The notes under the pieces: generated by a model
Databases searched by the model: none
The model's input: the letters and a program-made list of their open reading frames with translations, nothing else
What the model was told of the DNA's origin: nothing
Made by a program: the position numbers and the translations under genes
Shown here: positions 6,760 through 16,292 of the stretch, piece after piece
Position numbering within the stretch: the stretch's first letter is position 1
Layout: each line of letters starts with the position of its first letter
Origin: JAFAXD01 sp035472475
GTDB taxonomy: Bacteria > Pseudomonadota > Alphaproteobacteria > Rhizobiales > Xanthobacteraceae
Assembly (NCBI GenBank): GCA_035472475.1
Contig: DATIPA010000189.1
Coordinates: forward strand, 1-41,110
Length of the DNA: 41,110 nucleotides
Direction: 5' to 3'

Positions 6760-7125
6760 ATGAGCGGGCTTCTGCAGGATTATCTTCCGCTGATTATCTT
6801 CGTCGCGGTGGCAACCGCAATCGGGCTCGTTTTGCTCATCGCGCCGTTCATCGTGGCTTACCAGCAACCGAACGCGGAAAAGCTCTCGGCCTACGAATGC
6901 GGATTCAACGCGTTCGATGACGCGCGCATGAAATTCGACGTCCGGTTCTACCTGGTTGCCATTCTGTTCATCATTTTCGACCTCGAAGTGTCGTTCCTGT
7001 TCCCGTGGGCGGTCGCCTTTGGCGAGATCGGCGTGTTCGGCTTCTGGGCCGTGATGGTGTTTCTTGCGGTATTGACCATCGGCTTTATCTACGAGTGGCG
7101 CAAAGGAGCGCTCGAATGGGATTGA
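6760..7125 (+). CDS. nuoA: NADH-quinone oxidoreductase subunit A
   Basis: 121 residues from ATG 6760 (MSGLLQDYLPLIIF), the usual length; upstream in-frame codons are not NuoA-like. Three membrane helices (about 8-32, 60-85, 90-113) and the conserved loop KLSAYECGFNAFDDARMKFDVRFYLVAILFIIFDLE (given in part: YECGF and FDLE) mark this proton-arm subunit, which helps to close the quinone cavity with NuoH and NuoJ. It is the first of 14 nuo genes on the plus strand and overlaps nuoB by 10 bases, so the two are translationally coupled. Confidence 0.97.
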   Translation: MSGLLQDYLPLIIFVAVATAIGLVLLIAPFIVAYQQPNAEKLSAYECGFNAFDDARMKFDVRFYLVAILFIIFDLEVSFLFPWAVAFGEIGVFGFWAVMVFLAVLTIGFIYEWRKGALEWD

Positions 7126-7688
7126 GCCATGCCGCCATCGCGCCGGCCGCGACCGGCATCATCGACCCGCGCACCGGCCGACCGGTAGGCGAGGACGATG
7201 CGTTTTTTACCGGCGTCAACGCTGACTTGGCCGACAAGGGCTTCCTGGTCACCGCGACTGACGATCTGATCACCTGGGCGCGCACCGGCTCGCTGATGTG
7301 GATGACGTTCGGGCTCGCCTGCTGCGCGGTCGAGATGATGCAGATGTCGATGCCGCGCTACGACGCCGAGCGGTTCGGTTTTGCGCCGCGCGCGTCCCCA
7401 CGCCAGTCCGACGTGATGATTGTTGCGGGCACGTTGACCAACAAGATGGCGCCCGCGTTGCGCAAGGTCTACGACCAGATGCCGGAGCCGCGCTACGTGA
7501 TCTCGATGGGGTCATGCGCCAACGGCGGGGGGTACTACCATTATTCCTATTCGGTCGTGCGCGGCTGCGACCGGATCGTGCCGATCGACGTCTACGTGCC
7601 GGGCTGTCCGCCCACGGCCGAAGCCCTGCTCTACGGGGTGATGCTGCTGCAAAAGAAGATCCGGCGCACCGGGACGATCGAACGGTGA
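7116..7688 (+). CDS. nuoB: NADH-quinone oxidoreductase subunit B
   Basis: 190 residues. This subunit carries cluster N2, the last [4Fe-4S] centre before quinone. The ligands are visible as the tandem cysteines in GLACCAVEMM, then SMGSC and VPGCPPTAEAL. ATG 7116 lies within the end of nuoA behind AAAGGAG, a strong ribosome binding site. The N-terminal 35 residues are a variable leader. It acts with NuoC, D and I in the connecting arm of complex I at the cytoplasmic face of the membrane. Confidence 0.97.
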   Translation: MGLSHAAIAPAATGIIDPRTGRPVGEDDAFFTGVNADLADKGFLVTATDDLITWARTGSLMWMTFGLACCAVEMMQMSMPRYDAERFGFAPRASPRQSDVMIVAGTLTNKMAPALRKVYDQMPEPRYVISMGSCANGGGYYHYSYSVVRGCDRIVPIDVYVPGCPPTAEALLYGVMLLQKKIRRTGTIER

Positions 7689-7716
7689 CGCCCCGGCAGC
7701 ATCAACGAGCATTGAC

Positions 7717-8322
7717 ATGGATACAAAGCTCGACGAACTCGGCGCCATAATCGCGGGCGCGCTCCCCGACGCGATCACCGGCCATCGCGTTGCCCTTGGC
7801 GAGCTTACGATTTCGGCGAGGGCAGGCGACATCGTCAAGGTGGCGACGTTTCTGCGCGACGATCCGCGCTGTCAATTCGTAGCCATCACCGACGTCACGG
7901 CCGTCGATTGGCCGTCGCGCGAGCGGCGCTTCGACGTGGTCTATCATTTCCTGTCGCCGACCCGGAACGCCCGCCTTCGCGTCAAGGTCGAAACCGACGA
8001 GGTGACGCCGGTGCCGTCGATCATCGGGGTGTTTCCGGGCGCCGGCTGGTATGAGCGCGAAGCCTACGATCTTTACGGCGTGCTGTTCACGGGCCATCCC
8101 GACCTGCGCCGGCTGCTCACCGATTACGGCTTCGAGGGTCATCCGCTGCGCAAGGATTTTCCGCTCACCGGCTTTGTCGAGGTGCGCTGGGACGACGAGC
8201 AGAAACGGGTCGTGTACGACCCGGTGCAGCTCGCTCAGGAGTTCCGCAATTTCGATTTCCTCTCTCCCTGGGAGGGGCCCGAGTACATCCTGCCGGGCGA
8301 CGAGAAGGCGAAGACCAGCTGA
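7717..8322 (+). CDS. nuoC: NADH-quinone oxidoreductase subunit C
   Basis: 201 residues, the usual size of the separate alphaproteobacterial NuoC (not fused to NuoD). The 30-kDa subunit signature is present around ERRFDVVYHFLS and in the block ERE-x-YDLYGV-x-F-x-GHPDLRRLL followed by GFEGHPLRKDFPL. It is a cofactor-free scaffold in the hydrophilic arm. It starts 28 bases after nuoB. Its stop codon overlaps the ATG of a possible 44-codon gene (TGATG at 8320-8324). Confidence 0.97.
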   Translation: MDTKLDELGAIIAGALPDAITGHRVALGELTISARAGDIVKVATFLRDDPRCQFVAITDVTAVDWPSRERRFDVVYHFLSPTRNARLRVKVETDEVTPVPSIIGVFPGAGWYEREAYDLYGVLFTGHPDLRRLLTDYGFEGHPLRKDFPLTGFVEVRWDDEQKRVVYDPVQLAQEFRNFDFLSPWEGPEYILPGDEKAKTS

Positions 8323-8456
8323 TGAAACCGATGCCCCAGGCCGACCTCGCGCGCCGTCGGACCCGTAACGACGGCCGTCACGTGCGTTTGATGATGGGGT
8401 GGGATCGTTTGGCGACAAGCGCCGCCGGCGAGATGGCGCGAAAGGTGGGGGCATGA
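8322..8456 (+). CDS. Possible small protein between nuoC and nuoD, 44 aa
   Basis: The 130-base gap between nuoC and nuoD is filled by one open frame whose ATG (8322) overlaps the nuoC stop by one base and whose TGA (8454-8456) overlaps the nuoD start as ATGA. The product is basic and begins MKPMPQADLARRRTRNDG, then an Arg/Met/Trp-containing middle and a short Ala-rich helix to the end. There is no membrane segment or cysteine. The one-base and four-base overlaps are the same coupling seen elsewhere in this operon (nuoE-nuoF, nuoL-nuoM). A frame of this length can be open by chance in GC-rich DNA, so the call is tentative. If translated, it could be an accessory or assembly factor or a coupling peptide for nuoD. 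Confidence 0.4.
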   Translation: MKPMPQADLARRRTRNDGRHVRLMMGWDRLATSAAGEMARKVGA

Positions 8457-9649
8457 CCGCGCAAGACGCCAACCTGCGCAACTTCACGATCAACTTCGGG
8501 CCCCAGCACCCGGCGGCGCACGGCGTGCTGCGGCTTGTGCTCGAGCTCGACGGCGAGGTGATCGAGCGGGTCGATCCGCATATCGGGCTGCTGCACCGCG
8601 GCACCGAGAAGCTGATCGAATACAAGACCTACCTGCAGGCGATTCCCTATTTCGATCGCCTCGACTACGTGGCCCCGATGAACCAGGAGCACGCCTTCTG
8701 TTTGGCGGCGGAAAGACTCCTGGGGATCACGATCCCGCGCCGCCCGCAGCTCATTCGCGTTCTTTATTGCGAGATTGGACGGCTCTTGTCGCATCTCCTC
8801 TGCGTGACCACCCAGGCGATGGATGTCGGCGCCCTGACCCCGCCGCTGTGGGGGTTCGAAGAGCGCGAGAAGCTGATGATGTTCTATGAGCGGGCCTCGG
8901 GCAGTCGTATGCACGCGGCATATTTCCGGGTCGGCGGCGTGCACCAGGATTTACCGCCCAAGCTGATCGACGACATCGAGGCGTTCTGCGATCCCTTCCT
9001 GAAGGTGTGCGACGACATCGAGGGCCTGCTCACCGACAACCGCATCTTCAAGCAGCGTAACGTCGACATCGGCGTTGTCAGCCTGGCCGACGCCTGGGCC
9101 TGGGGCTTCTCCGGCGTCATGGTGCGCGGCTCGGGCGCCGCCTGGGACCTGCGCAAGGCGCAGCCCTACGAGTGCTATTCCGAGTTCGACTTCGACATTC
9201 CGGTCGGCAAGAACGGCGACAATTACGATCGGTACTGCATTCGCGTGGAAGAGATGCGCCAATCCATCCGGATCATGAAGCAGTGCGTGGAAAAACTGCG
9301 GGCGCCGGACGGGCAGGGTCCGCCGCATCTGCTGGATTCGAAAATTGTGCCGCCCAAACGCGCGGAGATGAAGCGCTCGATGGAAGCGCTGATTCATCAT
9401 TTCAAGCTCTACACCGAGGGCTTTCATGTCCCCGAGGGCGAGGTTTACGCGGCCGTAGAAGCGCCCAAGGGCGAGTTCGGCGTCTATCTGATCGCGGACG
9501 GCACCAACAAACCCTACAAGTGCAAGATTCGCGCGCCCGGCTTCGCGCATCTCTCGGCGATGGATTTCCTTTGCAGGGGCCACATGCTGGCCGACATCTC
9601 GGCGATCATTGGTTCGCTCGACATCGTGTTCGGGGAGGTGGATCGTTAA
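8453..9649 (+). CDS. nuoD: NADH-quinone oxidoreductase subunit D
   Basis: 398 residues from ATG 8453 (MTAQDANLRNFTINFGPQHP) with AAAGGTGGGGG upstream; the frame is open 18 codons further back, but that part is not conserved. The 49-kDa subunit signature GPQHPAAHGVLRLVLEL and LHRGTEKLIE is clear, and the C-terminus ends in DIVFGEVDR as usual. It forms the quinone-binding pocket with NuoB. The nuoE ATG follows its TAA directly with no spacer. Confidence 0.97.
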   Translation: MTAQDANLRNFTINFGPQHPAAHGVLRLVLELDGEVIERVDPHIGLLHRGTEKLIEYKTYLQAIPYFDRLDYVAPMNQEHAFCLAAERLLGITIPRRPQLIRVLYCEIGRLLSHLLCVTTQAMDVGALTPPLWGFEEREKLMMFYERASGSRMHAAYFRVGGVHQDLPPKLIDDIEAFCDPFLKVCDDIEGLLTDNRIFKQRNVDIGVVSLADAWAWGFSGVMVRGSGAAWDLRKAQPYECYSEFDFDIPVGKNGDNYDRYCIRVEEMRQSIRIMKQCVEKLRAPDGQGPPHLLDSKIVPPKRAEMKRSMEALIHHFKLYTEGFHVPEGEVYAAVEAPKGEFGVYLIADGTNKPYKCKIRAPGFAHLSAMDFLCRGHMLADISAIIGSLDIVFGEVDR

Positions 9650-10404
9650 ATGGCCCATCGCCGCCTCGCCGAAGAGCATCTGCAGCCGAAGGAGTTTTCC
9701 TTCACGGCCGAGAATCTCGCCTGGGCGCAAGACGAGATCAAAAAATATCCGGAAGGCCGCGAGCAATCGGCGGTGATTTCGCTCCTGTGGCGCGCGCAGG
9801 AGCAGAACGGCGGCTGGCTGCCGCAGAAGGCGATCGAGGCGGTCGCCGCCATGCTCGGGATGGCGAAGATCCGCGTGCTCGAGGTCGCTACCTTCTACAC
9901 CATGTTTTTGCTCTCCCCGGTCGGGCGCAAGGCACACGTCCAGGTCTGCGGCACGACACCGTGCCTGCTGCGCGGCGCCGAGGAACTGTTCAAGGTCTGC
10001 CGCCGGCGGATCAACGAGCAGCCGTTCCAGGTCTCGGCCGACGGCGATTTTTCGTGGGAGGAGGTCGAGTGCCTCGGCGCCTGCGTCAATGCGCCGATGG
10101 TGCTGATCGGGCGCGATACCTACGAAGACCTGAACGGCGAAAGCTTCGAGCGGGTGCTCGACGGGATCGCCAAGGGCCGTTCACCGAAGCCTGGCCCGCA
10201 GATCGACCGGCAGACCTCGGCGCCGATCGGCGGCCCCAAGGTGCTGACCGATCCAAGCCAGTTCTGGCGATTGAGCGGCAACGGAAAGCCGCAGGCGCCG
10301 GTGCTCGCCGACGCGGACACCAAGAAGCCCGGTGCCGCGGCAAACGTCCATGAAACGCCGACCCCGAAGCCGCCGGCTGCCGATGGTACCGACACGAGGC
10401 ACTG

Positions 10405-10405
<1 letters not shown>
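9650..10405 (+). CDS. nuoE: NADH-quinone oxidoreductase subunit E, with C-terminal extension
   Basis: 251 residues. The thioredoxin-like [2Fe-2S] domain occupies about residues 15-170, with ligands in CGTTPC and CLGAC, for the N1a cluster next to the FMN subunit NuoF. After about residue 180 comes an extension rich in Pro, Ala, Lys and Asp with no visible fold. Such tails are variable in alphaproteobacteria. The ATG follows the nuoD stop directly, and the TGA overlaps the nuoF ATG by one base (TGATG at 10403-10407). Confidence 0.96.
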
Positions 10406-11709
<1,304 letters not shown>

Positions 11710-11714
11710 CTGAG

Positions 11715-13796
11715 ATGACGAAACTCATCGTCGACGGCAAAGAGATCGACGTTCCGCCCGAGTACACGCTGCTGCAGGCGTGCGAAGCAGCGGGCGCGGA
11801 AATCCCCCGCTTCTGCTTCCACGAACGGCTGTCGATCGCCGGCAATTGCCGCATGTGCCTCGTCGAGCTTGTCGGATCGCCCAAGCCGGTCGCGTCCTGC
11901 GCCTGGGGCGTGCGCGATTGCCGGCCCGGCCCGAAGGGCGAGCCCCCGCAGGTCAAGACCCGCACCTCGATGGTCAAGAAGGCGCACGAAGGGGTGATGG
12001 AATTCCTGCTGATCAATCATCCGCTCGACTGTCCGATCTGCGATCAGGGCGGCGAGTGCGATCTGCAGGATCAGACCATGGCCTACGGGGTCGATGCCAG
12101 CCGCTTCCACGAAAACAAGCGCGCGGTCGAGGACAAGTACATCGGCGCCCTCGTCAAGACCTCGATGAACCGTTGCATCCAGTGCACGCGCTGCGTCCGC
12201 TTTGCCACCGAGGTTGCGGGCGTGCCGGAACTCGGCGCCATCAACCGCGGCGAGGACATGGAGATCACGACCTACCTCGAGACCGCGATGACCTCCGAGC
12301 TGCAGGGCAACGTGGTTGATCTTTGCCCGGTCGGCGCGCTGACGTCGAAGCCCTATGCATTCGCGGCACGTCCGTGGGAGCTCAATAAGACCGAGTCGGT
12401 CGACGTCATGGATGCGCTCGGCAGCGCTATCAGGGTCGACACCCGCGGTCGCGAGGTGATGCGCATCCTGCCGCGCATCAACGAAGACGTGAACGAGGAG
12501 TGGATCTCCGACAAGACCCGTCACATCATCGATGGGCTACGCACCCAGCGGCTTGATCAGCCATATCTGCGCGACGGCCCCCGGCTGCGTCCCGCGACAT
12601 GGGGCGAGGCGTTCGCGGCGATCGCCACGAAGGTCAATGCCGCGTCGCGCCAGCGTATCGGGGCGATCGCCGGAGACGTGGCCACCGTTGAGGAGATGTT
12701 CGCCCTCAAGGATCTGATGACGCGGCTCGGTGTGACGAATGTCGACTGCCGCCAGGATGGTTCGAAACTCATCCCCGCCTGGGGCCGAGCAAGCTACACG
12801 TTCAATGCCACCGTTGCAGGAATCGAAAAGGCCGATGCGCTGCTGATCGTCGGCTCGAACCCGCGCCGGGAAGCGGCCGTGCTCAATGCGCGCATCCGGA
12901 AGCGCTGGCGGGCCGGGCGGTTCCCGGTCGGGCTCATCGGCGACAAAGCCGGCCTGACGTACACCTACGATTATCTCGGCGCCGGTCCTGAAACGCTGGC
13001 GGAAGTTGCGAGCGGGCGCCATCCATTCGCCGACACGCTCAAGAAAGCCGAACGGCCGCTGATCCTGATCGGGTCGGGCGCATTGGCGCGACCGGACGGC
13101 GCGGCGATCGCATCGCTCGCCGCCCGCGCCGCCCTCGATCTCGGCGCTGTGAAGGACGGCTGGAACGGCTATTGCGTTCTGCACACGGCAGCCTCGCGGG
13201 TCGGCGGTCTCGACATCGGCTTCGCGCCGGGCACGGGCGGGATTAGCGCGCAGGAGATGGCCGCATACGGAACGCTCGACGTGTTGTTCCTGCTGGGCGC
13301 GGATGAAATCGACGTCGCCCGCGGCGCTTTCGTCGTCTATATCGGGACCCACGGCGATCGCGGTGCACACCGGGCCGACGTTATTCTCCCGGGTGCCGCC
13401 TACACGGAAAAGACCGGGCTCACCGTCAACATCGAAGGCCGCGTTCAGCTCATCAATCGGGCGGGTTTCCCGCCCGGTGATGCGCGCGAGGATTGGGCGA
13501 TCCTGCGGGCGCTGTCCGATCGACTAGGCCACCGGCTCCCTTACGACTCTCTGGCGCAGTTGCGCGCGACTCTGTTTCGGGCGCATCCGCAGCTGGCGCG
13601 CCTCGATGCGGTTGCGCCCGCCGACGCTACCGATTTGCGCCGGCTTGCCGAAGTCGGGGGCACCACCGATCACGCGGCCTTCCATTCGCCGATCGAAGAC
13701 TACTATGCGACCAATCCGATCGCGCGCGCCTCGGCCGTCATGGCGGAATGCAGCTCGCTGGCGCGGCGTTCCGCAACCAGCATTGCGGCGGAGTGA
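11715..13796 (+). CDS. nuoG: NADH-quinone oxidoreductase subunit G
   Basis: 693 residues from ATG 11715 (MTKLIVDGKEIDVPPEY). The N-terminal 220 residues carry the cluster ligands in order: a [2Fe-2S] ferredoxin domain (CFHERLSIAGNCRMC, then C), the His-Cys [4Fe-4S] segment HPLDCPICDQGGECDLQ, and the CIQCTRCVRF ... C [4Fe-4S] site. The rest is a molybdopterin-oxidoreductase-like domain that has lost its cofactor in complex I. The length is normal for alphaproteobacteria, shorter than the E. coli subunit. nuoH starts 2 bases after its stop. Confidence 0.97.
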   Translation: MTKLIVDGKEIDVPPEYTLLQACEAAGAEIPRFCFHERLSIAGNCRMCLVELVGSPKPVASCAWGVRDCRPGPKGEPPQVKTRTSMVKKAHEGVMEFLLINHPLDCPICDQGGECDLQDQTMAYGVDASRFHENKRAVEDKYIGALVKTSMNRCIQCTRCVRFATEVAGVPELGAINRGEDMEITTYLETAMTSELQGNVVDLCPVGALTSKPYAFAARPWELNKTESVDVMDALGSAIRVDTRGREVMRILPRINEDVNEEWISDKTRHIIDGLRTQRLDQPYLRDGPRLRPATWGEAFAAIATKVNAASRQRIGAIAGDVATVEEMFALKDLMTRLGVTNVDCRQDGSKLIPAWGRASYTFNATVAGIEKADALLIVGSNPRREAAVLNARIRKRWRAGRFPVGLIGDKAGLTYTYDYLGAGPETLAEVASGRHPFADTLKKAERPLILIGSGALARPDGAAIASLAARAALDLGAVKDGWNGYCVLHTAASRVGGLDIGFAPGTGGISAQEMAAYGTLDVLFLLGADEIDVARGAFVVYIGTHGDRGAHRADVILPGAAYTEKTGLTVNIEGRVQLINRAGFPPGDAREDWAILRALSDRLGHRLPYDSLAQLRATLFRAHPQLARLDAVAPADATDLRRLAEVGGTTDHAAFHSPIEDYYATNPIARASAVMAECSSLARRSATSIAAE

Positions 13797-13798
13797 CG

Positions 13799-14854
13799 AT
13801 GTCGGAGTTCATGATCAGCTACGTTTGGCCCGTCATCGTCATGGTGGCACAAAGCGTGTTGATGCTGGTCATTCTGCTGATCGCCGTCGCCTATGTGCTG
13901 TTGGCCGATCGCAAAATCTGGGCAGCCGTGCAGATCCGGCGCGGTCCGAACGTGGTCGGCCCCTGGGGCCTGCTGCAGTCGTTCGCTGATCTCCTCAAGT
14001 TCGTGTTCAAGGAGCCGACGATCCCGTCGGGCGCCAACAAGGGCGTGTTTCTGCTGGCGCCGCTGGTGACCTGCGTGCTCGCCCTTGCGGCCTGGGCCGT
14101 GATCCCGGTGAACGTCGGCTGGATGATCGCCGACATCAATGTCGGGATCCTCTACATCTTCGCGATCTCATCGCTCATGGTCTACGGCGTGATCATGGCC
14201 GGGTGGGCGTCGAACTCCAAATATCCGTTCCTCTCGGCGCTGCGCTCGGCCGCCCAGATGGTGTCGTACGAAGTCTCGATCGGCTTCGTGTTCGTCACCG
14301 TCCTGCTGTGCGTCGGCTCGCTCAATTTGTCGGCCATCGTCGACGCGCAACAGCGCTACGGGATCGCGACGCTGATCGGAATTCCGTGGTTTTCGGTGTT
14401 GAATTGGTTCTGGCTGCCGCTGTTCCCGATGTTCATCGTGTTCTTCGTGTCGGCGCTGGCCGAGACCAACCGGCCGCCCTTCGATTTGGTGGAGGCTGAG
14501 TCCGAACTGGTGGCCGGTTTTATGGTCGAGTACGGCTCGACCCCCTACATGATGTTCATGCTGGGCGAGTACGTGGCGGTCGCGACCATGTGCGCCATGG
14601 CTACGATCCTGTTCCTGGGCGGGTGGCTGCCGCCGCTCGCGCTGCCACCGTTCACCTGGGTTCCCGGCGTCATCTGGTTCGTGCTCAAGGCCAGCTTCGT
14701 GTTCTTCATGTTCGCCTTGGTGAAGGCGTTCGTTCCGCGGTACCGGTACGACCAGTTGATGCGGCTGGGGTGGAAGGTGTTCCTGCCGCTGTCGCTGGCG
14801 ATGATCGTGATTGTCGCGGCAGTTCTGCAGTTTGGCGGGCTCGCTCCCAGATGA
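13799..14854 (+). CDS. nuoH: NADH-quinone oxidoreductase subunit H
   Basis: 351 residues from ATG 13799 (MSEFMISYVWPVIVMV). About eight membrane helices; conserved DRKIWAAVQIRRGPNVVGP near the N-terminus and the acidic loop ETNRPPFDLVEAESELVAGF that lines the quinone tunnel and couples quinone reduction to the proton channels. The gene follows nuoG by two bases; nuoI starts 19 bases after it. Confidence 0.97.
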   Translation: MSEFMISYVWPVIVMVAQSVLMLVILLIAVAYVLLADRKIWAAVQIRRGPNVVGPWGLLQSFADLLKFVFKEPTIPSGANKGVFLLAPLVTCVLALAAWAVIPVNVGWMIADINVGILYIFAISSLMVYGVIMAGWASNSKYPFLSALRSAAQMVSYEVSIGFVFVTVLLCVGSLNLSAIVDAQQRYGIATLIGIPWFSVLNWFWLPLFPMFIVFFVSALAETNRPPFDLVEAESELVAGFMVEYGSTPYMMFMLGEYVAVATMCAMATILFLGGWLPPLALPPFTWVPGVIWFVLKASFVFFMFALVKAFVPRYRYDQLMRLGWKVFLPLSLAMIVIVAAVLQFGGLAPR

Positions 14855-14873
14855 GCCCGGATTCGAGGACGTC

Positions 14874-15362
14874 ATGAGGATAGATAGCGCTGCACGCGCG
14901 CTGCTGCTGCAGGAGTTCGTTTCGGCCGTAATGCTGTCGATGCGCTACTTCTTTTCGCCGAAACGTACGATCAACTATCCGTTCGAGAAGAATCCGATCT
15001 CGCCGCGGTTTCGCGGCGAGCACGCGCTGCGGCGCTACCCCAACGGCGAGGAACGCTGCATCGCCTGCAAGCTGTGCGAGGCGATCTGTCCTGCGCAAGC
15101 GATCACGATCGAGGCAGGGCCTCGCCGCAACGACGGCACCCGTCGCGCCACGCGTTACGATATCGACATGGTGAAATGCATCTATTGCGGAATGTGCCAG
15201 GAAGCATGCCCAGTGGACGCCATCGTGGAGGGGCCGAACTTCGAGTTCGCAACCGAGACGCGCGAGGAGCTCTACTACGACAAGGATCGCCTGCTGGCGA
15301 ACGGTGATCGTTGGGAGCGCGAGATCGCCCGGAACATCGCGCTCGATGCGCCGTACCGGTGA
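14874..15362 (+). CDS. nuoI: NADH-quinone oxidoreductase subunit I
   Basis: 162 residues from ATG 14874 (MRIDSAARALL), behind GAGGAC. Two [4Fe-4S] clusters (N6a and N6b) are bound by CIACKLCEAICP and CIYCGMCQEACP, about 40 residues apart, the classic 8Fe ferredoxin arrangement. An amphipathic N-terminal helix anchors it at the membrane surface between NuoG and NuoB. nuoJ follows after 9 bases. Confidence 0.97.
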   Translation: MRIDSAARALLLQEFVSAVMLSMRYFFSPKRTINYPFEKNPISPRFRGEHALRRYPNGEERCIACKLCEAICPAQAITIEAGPRRNDGTRRATRYDIDMVKCIYCGMCQEACPVDAIVEGPNFEFATETREELYYDKDRLLANGDRWEREIARNIALDAPYR

Positions 15363-15371
15363 GTGCACTGA

Positions 15372-15980
15372 ATGTTCTTTCTCGCCCTGTTTTTCTATTT
15401 GTTTGCCGGTGTGTGCCTCGCATCCGCCTTCATGGTGATCGCGGCGCGCAATCCGGTGCACTCGGTGCTGTTCCTTATCCTCACGTTCGTCAACGCGGCG
15501 GCGCTGTTCGTCCTGCTGGGGGCTGAGTTTCTGGCGATGATCCTGATCGTCGTCTACGTCGGCGCCGTCGCGGTGCTGTTCCTGTTCGTCGTGATGATGC
15601 TCGACGTTGATTTCGTGGAATTGCGACAGGGTGTCCTGAATTACCTGCCGGTCGCGGGGACTGTCGGGTTCATCTTTATGATTGAGCTCGTGTTCATCGG
15701 GTTGTCCTGGGTGATCAGCCCGACCGCGCCGCGGGCACTTGCAACGCCGATCGCTCAGAACACAACGAATACAGCGGCGCTCGGGCTCGTGCTCTATACG
15801 CGCTACGTCTATTACTTCGAGGTCGCCGGACTGGTGCTGCTGGTCGCGATGATCGGCGCGATCGTGCTGACATTGCGGCATAAGGCCAACGTCAAGCGTC
15901 AGAATATCGCGGTACAGAACGCACGCACCAAGGCGACGGCGATCGACATTCGACAGGTGCGCCCGGGGCAGGGGGTCTGA
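15372..15980 (+). CDS. nuoJ: NADH-quinone oxidoreductase subunit J
   Basis: 202 residues with five membrane helices. The conserved region around NPVHSVLFLILTFVNAA and the helix with FLAMILIVVYVGAVAVLFLFV, which holds a pi-bulge in known structures, are present. The C-terminal 35 residues are a basic cytoplasmic tail. It is part of the membrane arm next to NuoA, H and K. The stop is one base before the nuoK GTG. Confidence 0.96.
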   Translation: MFFLALFFYLFAGVCLASAFMVIAARNPVHSVLFLILTFVNAAALFVLLGAEFLAMILIVVYVGAVAVLFLFVVMMLDVDFVELRQGVLNYLPVAGTVGFIFMIELVFIGLSWVISPTAPRALATPIAQNTTNTAALGLVLYTRYVYYFEVAGLVLLVAMIGAIVLTLRHKANVKRQNIAVQNARTKATAIDIRQVRPGQGV

Positions 15981-15981
15981 C

Positions 15982-16290
15982 GTGACGGTTGGGCTTGGAC
16001 ACTATCTCACGGTCGCGGCGATCCTGTTTACGCTGGGGATCGTCGGCATCTTCATCAACCGCAAAAACGTCATTGTCATCCTGATGTCGATCGAGCTCAT
16101 CCTGCTAGCCGTCAACATCAACTTCGTGGCGTTCTCGGCCTTCCTGGGCGATCTCGTCGGCCAAGTGTTCGCGCTGGTCGTGCTCACGGTGGCCGCCGCG
16201 GAGGCGGCCATCGGGCTCGCCATCCTGGTTGTGTTCTTCCGCAATCGCGGATCGATCGCGGTCGAAGACATCAACCTCATGAAAGGCTGA
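15982..16290 (+). CDS. nuoK: NADH-quinone oxidoreductase subunit K
   Basis: 102 residues, starting at GTG 15982, one base after the nuoJ stop. Three membrane helices. The two buried glutamates of the proton path are visible in MSIELILLAVNINF and in VAAAEAAIGLAI. It is an MrpC-like subunit of the membrane arm. nuoL begins two bases after its stop. Confidence 0.97.
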   Translation: MTVGLGHYLTVAAILFTLGIVGIFINRKNVIVILMSIELILLAVNINFVAFSAFLGDLVGQVFALVVLTVAAAEAAIGLAILVVFFRNRGSIAVEDINLMKG

Positions 16291-16292
16291 CG

